From NCBI GenBank assembly GCA_045532145.1, contig JAZSFJ010000089.1, positions 1 through 10,202 of the forward strand: DNA of 10,202 nt, written 5' to 3'. Below the pieces are notes generated by a model that made no database searches, was not told where the DNA came from, and saw only the letters and a program-made list of their open reading frames with translations. How positions within the stretch are numbered: position 1 is the first letter of the stretch; the number at the start of each line of letters is the position of its first letter. This document shows positions 6,546-10,202 of this stretch, in pieces. The position numbers and the translations under genes are program-made. This DNA is from SIG459 sp045532145. Lineage in GTDB: Bacteria > Bacillota > Clostridia > Oscillospirales > Oscillospiraceae.

Positions 6546-6610
6546 GTAGGGCGCGTCGACTCGGCGCGCCACAAACAATAAACGGCTGGGTTAGGCCAAG
6601 AGCGCCCTAC
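6546..6610. repeat. 65-bp element with 9-bp inverted ends, MITE-like
   Basis: GTAGGGCGC (6546-6554) and GCGCCCTAC (6602-6610) are perfect inverted repeats enclosing 47 bp. Inside the left end a second stem, GGCGCG (6550-6555) with CGCGCC (6565-6570), can form instead. No protein is encoded. The layout suggests a small non-autonomous palindromic element, but I see no clear target-site duplication at its edges and cannot confirm mobility. Confidence 0.5.
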
Positions 6611-6633
6611 CCGGATTTGAAAACAATCCCTCA

Positions 6634-6677
6634 GTCATTTGCTCCCGCAAATGACAGCTCCCTTTGCACAAGGGAGC
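6634..6677. repeat. Double-hairpin repeat next to the permease ribosome binding site
   Basis: Two adjacent perfect stems are present: GTCATTTGC (6634-6642) with GCAAATGAC (6647-6655), and GCTCCCTT (6657-6664) with AAGGGAGC (6670-6677). The second ends 6 nt before AAAAGGA (6682-6688), the permease ribosome binding site, and the CTTT after it can pair with AAAGG of that site. This could modulate permease translation. From memory, the CCCTCAGTC-hairpin-GACAGCTCCCTT-AAGGGAGCC layout is a very common spacer repeat in Faecalibacterium-related genomes. Confidence 0.75.
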
Positions 6678-6696
6678 CTTTAAAAGGAATGATTAT

Positions 6697-9600
6697 ATGA
6701 TACTACGAAACGGAATTTTATCCACGCTGCGAGCTAAGGGGAGAGCGGCGCTTTTTACGGCGCTTATACTGCTCATGTGCCTCTCCCTCACCCTTGGCGC
6801 GGGCATGTGGGCCTACTGCTCCGCACAATTAACGGAGCTTGACGGGAGCTACACCTCCATTGCCCTTGTGGAATACATGGGTGCGGACTACCCGGACGAG
6901 AACGCCTCGGACAGCTTTGCCCGGGAAGCCTTCGCCGCCCTTGACCATGAGGCCATTGCCGCCATACCCGGCGTGGAGCTCTGGGAGGCCAGGGACAGCA
7001 GCCTTGCTTACATAGAGGGCTTCGAGCGCATGGGGGAAACTGCCTTTTCCGACCATGCCGTTATAGAATTCACCCAGTTCGCGGTGATGAAGCGCTTCGC
7101 TCAGCTCGATCACAGCGAGGATGAACTACCCGAAACCTTCGCCGCCATAAGCGACACAAACTGGGAAGCCAGAATCCGCACCAAGGAATTTGATACCGGC
7201 ATCCTGCCTTTCTACATGCACAACAATATGCATGACCATAACAGTGACGAAGGCCTTTCCATATGGAGCTCCGATCCCATCAGCGGAGAAATCATGTTTT
7301 GGGAGGAATGGGAGCTTCCGGAAAGCTACATACTTCTTGAGAATATCGGTTTCCGCTGTGTCATGGATGGAGAGGAAAAGTTGGTCTCCACCCTGCTTTT
7401 CGACTTCATCTATGATATAAGATTTTTCCACGACCCCGAAACCAACACCCTCTTCAGGCACTACAGCTACTTTGGAGAGGTCCCGGACGGTTACACCGCC
7501 ATCACCAACGAGGTGTTCTACGCCCGTGATCTGGAGGGGGCCAAAGCTCTTATCATCGACTTTAACGGCTTTGAATTCAAGCCGGAAAAGGGCCGGCGCT
7601 ACACCCTCCACGGCCAGTTTGTTGAAAGCAATTCCAACCACAAGCGCTTCGCCATCACGGAGTTTTATGAGGGCTGCGAGACTTTACCTTATCAGGACAC
7701 CAAGGACTCGGAGCCCGCTCCCATCTTCCACGAATACGCCGACTACTACGCCCGGGCAAACAACTACGCCACGGTGGAGGCCTCTGGGGACATCGCCTCC
7801 CTCGAGGCTTTTCAGCAGGATATTTTCCGCCTCAGCGAAGGCCGCTTCCCTTTCCCCGGTGAGAAGGGCGTCTGCCTTGTAAGCGGGGACATTGCCCGCC
7901 AGATGGGTCTGAGCCTTGGGGACAGCATCAATGTCAATTACTTCGACTCTGACCCCGAGGACCGCTTCGACGTATCGGAAAACGGAGCTTCCCGCTCCCT
8001 TGAGGTGGTGGGCATAAGCACCATGCCGGAGGACTACTACGGCTATGTGTGGGTCTCCGATGCCGAAGGGGCTTTCGGCGGCGACTTTTACGGCTATCAG
8101 CTTGGCCGGGCTGTCCTCGACAACGCCTCCGCAAGAGAGGCCGCCGAGGCTATTGAGGCTCTCTGCCCCGAGGGCGTTCGTGTGACCCTCTTCGACCAGG
8201 GCTACTCCGGAGCCGCGCAGCCTCTTGAGACTATGCTCTCCACCGCCACGGCGGTTACTCTGGCCTCCGCCTTGGGAGCTCTTGCGGTAGTATTCCTCTT
8301 TGCCTATCTCTTTGTGGGCAGACAGAGGGAGACCGTGAATGTTCTTGTATCTCTGGGAACACCCAAAGGGAAAATAAGCCTCTGGCTTCTCTCCGGCGCT
8401 GTGCTTATCTCCGGCATCGCCTCCGCAATAGGCGCATGGCTGGGAGGCATGGCTCTCGGCAAAATCATAGAGCTTGCCTTCTCCGCCGCCAGCGAGCTGT
8501 ATGCCGTGGACAGCCGATATAGCGAGTCCGCCGTGGGCGTGATGCGGGAGGCCGCAGGACTTGGGGAAACTCCCCTCTGGCCCGCCGTTGCCGCCTTTTT
8601 CTTTGTATTCCTGCTCAGCCTTATTTTCTGCTGGGTATTTCTCCGCCTCGCCCGCAGGCAGTCCGCCCCCAAAAAGGGTAAGCTCTCCGTAAGAGTGCCC
8701 AAGGGCGGCACCTCTCTCGTAGGTCGCGGCCCACTTCGTTTCGCCATGCTCTCCGCCCGCCGCGGCGGCTGGCGCAGCGGCGTTGTGCCTGCGGCGGCTC
8801 TGGTGCTAAGCCTGCTTCTGGGTATTCTGGCCTCCGCCTCCGCCGGCTGGGGTGAGCAGATGGACGCTCTTTACCGGGATGCGGAGATTTCGGGACGGGC
8901 CGTCAGCACCAACGGACGGCGCAGCACAGATATAGTAATACCCCCCGAGCATGCCCGCACTCTCTGGAAAAGCGGTATGCTGGAGGATATAAGCGTCTCT
9001 CTTGGCTTCAACTACTGGTTCCCCATAGATATGCCCGACTTTGGCACCGGCTCCTTTGCCGAGGAGGCCCGCCAGGGATGGATAAGCCGGCAGCCGGAGA
9101 TAGTGGCTCTCAACGGCTTTGAGGCCGCTCCCGAGTTCATCTATTCCGGCACTCCCGAGCTGGAGTGGCTCCCCGGCTGGGACGAGAGTTTTCTCTCTGA
9201 CCCCGAGGCCTGTGTCTCCGCGCTGGAGCTGACTGACTTTTTCCGCTCCGGAGTACTTTTGCAGGCCGAAAGGACGGAGCCCGACCCCATCCCCTGCCTT
9301 GTGCCTCAGTCCGTCATGGAGCGATTTGACCTGAAACTGGGTGACACAAAGCAGATTTGTTTCCGCTATTTCATAGACAGCGACATATGGACATCCTGGC
9401 GTGACATTCTTATCGTGGGCACTTTCACCCAAGCCGGGGAGGACGCCAACATCTACGCTCCCCTCACCCTTTGGTGCGACGAGAGCTGGATAACAGGGGA
9501 AGAGGATCTGCTGCCCGGCGGCCAGCGTGTGAATATCCAGTTCCACAGCTATCTGGACAGAGATCAGTATTTCTACTTCAACTCCCGCTTTTCCACCTGC

Positions 9601-10101
9601 GTTTTCACCCTCTCTGACGCCTCCCGTCTGGACGAGCTCCGGGATTATCTCCACCAGAAGAGCTTCACCCGGGTGGACTCCCTTCGCAGCAACCGCACCA
9701 CCGTACTGCTCTATGACCGCTCCTTTGTGGAGACTGTGGGTGGCCTCGGGCGCTACATTTCCTTCTCCCAGCTGCTTTTCCCCGTGCTCTTTGTGCTGGT
9801 TGCCGTTCTGGGCTTTATAATAAGCTGGCTTATGGTCAATTCCCGGCGCATGGAGTTTGCCATTTTGCGGGGTCTGGGCGCAGGCCGCGGCCGGGTGTTC
9901 CTCTCCTTCTTCCTTGAGCAGGCCCTGCTGTGCCTACTCGGCTGCATACTGGGCTCTATCGCCCTCGGAGCCGCCACCGGCAGTGCCGCCTGGCTTGGAG
10001 CTGTGGCCATATTCGCCGGATGCTATCTCCTTGGCGCAGCCCTCTCCGTTCTCGCCGTTGGCAGAGCACATCTCATGAGTTTGCTCAGCGAGAGGGAGTA
10101 A
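6697..10101 (+). CDS. ABC transporter permease, FtsX-like, with two large extracytoplasmic domains
   Basis: This 1134-residue permease is the membrane partner of the preceding ATPase. It has two related halves, each with one helix, a large extracytoplasmic domain and three more helices. Helices lie at about 17-39, 519-541, 561-585 and 629-651, then 695-716, 1024-1046, 1073-1093 and 1098-1122. The extracytoplasmic domains span about 42-508 and 717-1020. After the second helix of each half sits the FtsX core pattern R-x-x-E-x-x-x-L-x-x-L-G: RQRETVNVLVSLG (542-554) and SRRMEFAILRGLG (1049-1061). One chain therefore supplies both halves of the membrane channel. The start is the ATG at 6697, with AAGGA 8 nt upstream; the frame is open back to a TTG at 6664 inside a hairpin, which I reject. 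The first domain is acidic and includes a Met/His-rich patch (174-185). The class handles peptides, lipids or drugs; the substrate here is unknown. Confidence 0.93.
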   Translation: MILRNGILSTLRAKGRAALFTALILLMCLSLTLGAGMWAYCSAQLTELDGSYTSIALVEYMGADYPDENASDSFAREAFAALDHEAIAAIPGVELWEARDSSLAYIEGFERMGETAFSDHAVIEFTQFAVMKRFAQLDHSEDELPETFAAISDTNWEARIRTKEFDTGILPFYMHNNMHDHNSDEGLSIWSSDPISGEIMFWEEWELPESYILLENIGFRCVMDGEEKLVSTLLFDFIYDIRFFHDPETNTLFRHYSYFGEVPDGYTAITNEVFYARDLEGAKALIIDFNGFEFKPEKGRRYTLHGQFVESNSNHKRFAITEFYEGCETLPYQDTKDSEPAPIFHEYADYYARANNYATVEASGDIASLEAFQQDIFRLSEGRFPFPGEKGVCLVSGDIARQMGLSLGDSINVNYFDSDPEDRFDVSENGASRSLEVVGISTMPEDYYGYVWVSDAEGAFGGDFYGYQLGRAVLDNASAREAAEAIEALCPEGVRVTLFDQGYSGAAQPLETMLSTATAVTLASALGALAVVFLFAYLFVGRQRETVNVLVSLGTPKGKISLWLLSGAVLISGIASAIGAWLGGMALGKIIELAFSAASELYAVDSRYSESAVGVMREAAGLGETPLWPAVAAFFFVFLLSLIFCWVFLRLARRQSAPKKGKLSVRVPKGGTSLVGRGPLRFAMLSARRGGWRSGVVPAAALVLSLLLGILASASAGWGEQMDALYRDAEISGRAVSTNGRRSTDIVIPPEHARTLWKSGMLEDISVSLGFNYWFPIDMPDFGTGSFAEEARQGWISRQPEIVALNGFEAAPEFIYSGTPELEWLPGWDESFLSDPEACVSALELTDFFRSGVLLQAERTEPDPIPCLVPQSVMERFDLKLGDTKQICFRYFIDSDIWTSWRDILIVGTFTQAGEDANIYAPLTLWCDESWITGEEDLLPGGQRVNIQFHSYLDRDQYFYFNSRFSTCVFTLSDASRLDELRDYLHQKSFTRVDSLRSNRTTVLLYDRSFVETVGGLGRYISFSQLLFPVLFVLVAVLGFIISWLMVNSRRMEFAILRGLGAGRGRVFLSFFLEQALLCLLGCILGSIALGAATGSAAWLGAVAIFAGCYLLGAALSVLAVGRAHLMSLLSERE

Positions 10102-10109
10102 GTATATTA

Positions 10110-10161
10110 ATGAAATGATTTCATCCATCCCGGATGGATTTATCCCGTCCAAAGGACGGAT
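10110..10161. repeat. Three-palindrome repeat after the permease gene
   Basis: Three inverted repeats follow the permease stop. They are ATGAAAT (10110-10116) / ATTTCAT (10118-10124), ATCCATCC (10123-10130) / GGATGGAT (10132-10139), and ATCCcGTCC (10142-10150) / GGACGGAT (10154-10161) with one bulged C. ATTTCATCC, GGATTTATCC and GGATTTA joints between stems are a pattern I recall from gut Firmicutes repeats. The stems could end or protect the exporter transcript, but no long T-tract follows on the plus strand. Confidence 0.65.
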
Positions 10162-10168
10162 TTAGCTG

Positions 10169-10200
10169 AAAAACCCCCAATTTGCCTTTTGGCAAATTGG
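10169..10200 (-). terminator. Rho-independent terminator for a leftward transcript entering from the right
   Basis: CCAATTTGCC (10177-10186) and GGCAAATTGG (10191-10200) form a perfect 10-bp stem with a TTTT loop. On the minus strand this stem is followed by GGG and TTTTT (10173 down to 10169), the expected terminator layout. It predicts a convergent gene just beyond the right edge. On the plus strand only AA of the following sequence is visible, so bidirectional use cannot be excluded. Confidence 0.6.
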
Positions 10201-10202
10201 AA

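Noticed and set aside
6664..6696. Upstream TTG start for the permease, adding 11 residues
   Set aside because: The TTG lies within a repeat hairpin, has no ribosome binding site, and the ATG at 6697 has AAGGA at correct spacing with a membrane-protein N-terminus.
6440..6696. CRISPR array in the repeat-rich spacer
   Set aside because: The repeats are different palindromes with no common unit, no regular spacing and no spacers.

Overview
The window reads as part of a Firmicutes (Clostridia) chromosome, most likely a gut Oscillospiraceae-type bacterium. The reasons are strong AGGAGG ribosome binding sites, GC-rich genes beside AT-rich spacers, a bacterial A/V-type ATPase operon, and intergenic mosaics of short perfect palindromes of a style I associate with that family. 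The lineage is an inference from style, not from a marker gene.

Left half (1-5141, minus strand): seven tightly packed genes of a V/A-type ATPase, read right to left: peripheral-stalk subunit G/H, subunit I, K, E, C, F and the first 120 codons of catalytic subunit A, which runs off the left edge. This is the order of the Enterococcus hirae ntp operon (ntpF-I-K-E-C-G-A), so B and D probably follow outside the window. Spacings run from an 8-bp overlap to a 28-nt gap. The K subunit keeps the polar residues and glutamate that bind Na+ in E. hirae NtpK, so a Na+-coupled pump is a reasonable prediction.

Middle (5142-5773): a spacer of about 630 bp without a convincing gene. It holds a leftward promoter for the ATPase operon, a separate rightward promoter (TTGATT-N17-TATAAT) in front of a GC-rich, hairpin-rich block that could be a small structured RNA, and a MerR-type operator-promoter (TTGACC, 19-bp spacer with a 21-bp dyad, TATGCT) just ahead of the ABC transporter.

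Right half (5774-10101, plus strand): an ABC exporter of the MacB/LolD-FtsX class, made of a 221-residue ATPase and a 1134-residue permease with two FtsX-like halves and two large extracytoplasmic domains. The two genes are separated by 257 bp filled with five palindromes, which is unusual for partners that normally abut. The MerR-type promoter predicts inducible expression, for example in a stress, drug or metal response. The substrate cannot be read from the sequence. A Met/His-rich patch in the first extracytoplasmic domain is the only hint.

Right edge (10102-10202): another cluster of palindromes and a hairpin plus T-tract that would terminate a leftward transcript entering from beyond the window.

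The most interesting signals are the MerR-type promoter of the exporter, the palindrome mosaic splitting that operon, and the candidate structured RNA between the divergent transcription units. No wholly new system is evident from sequence alone.
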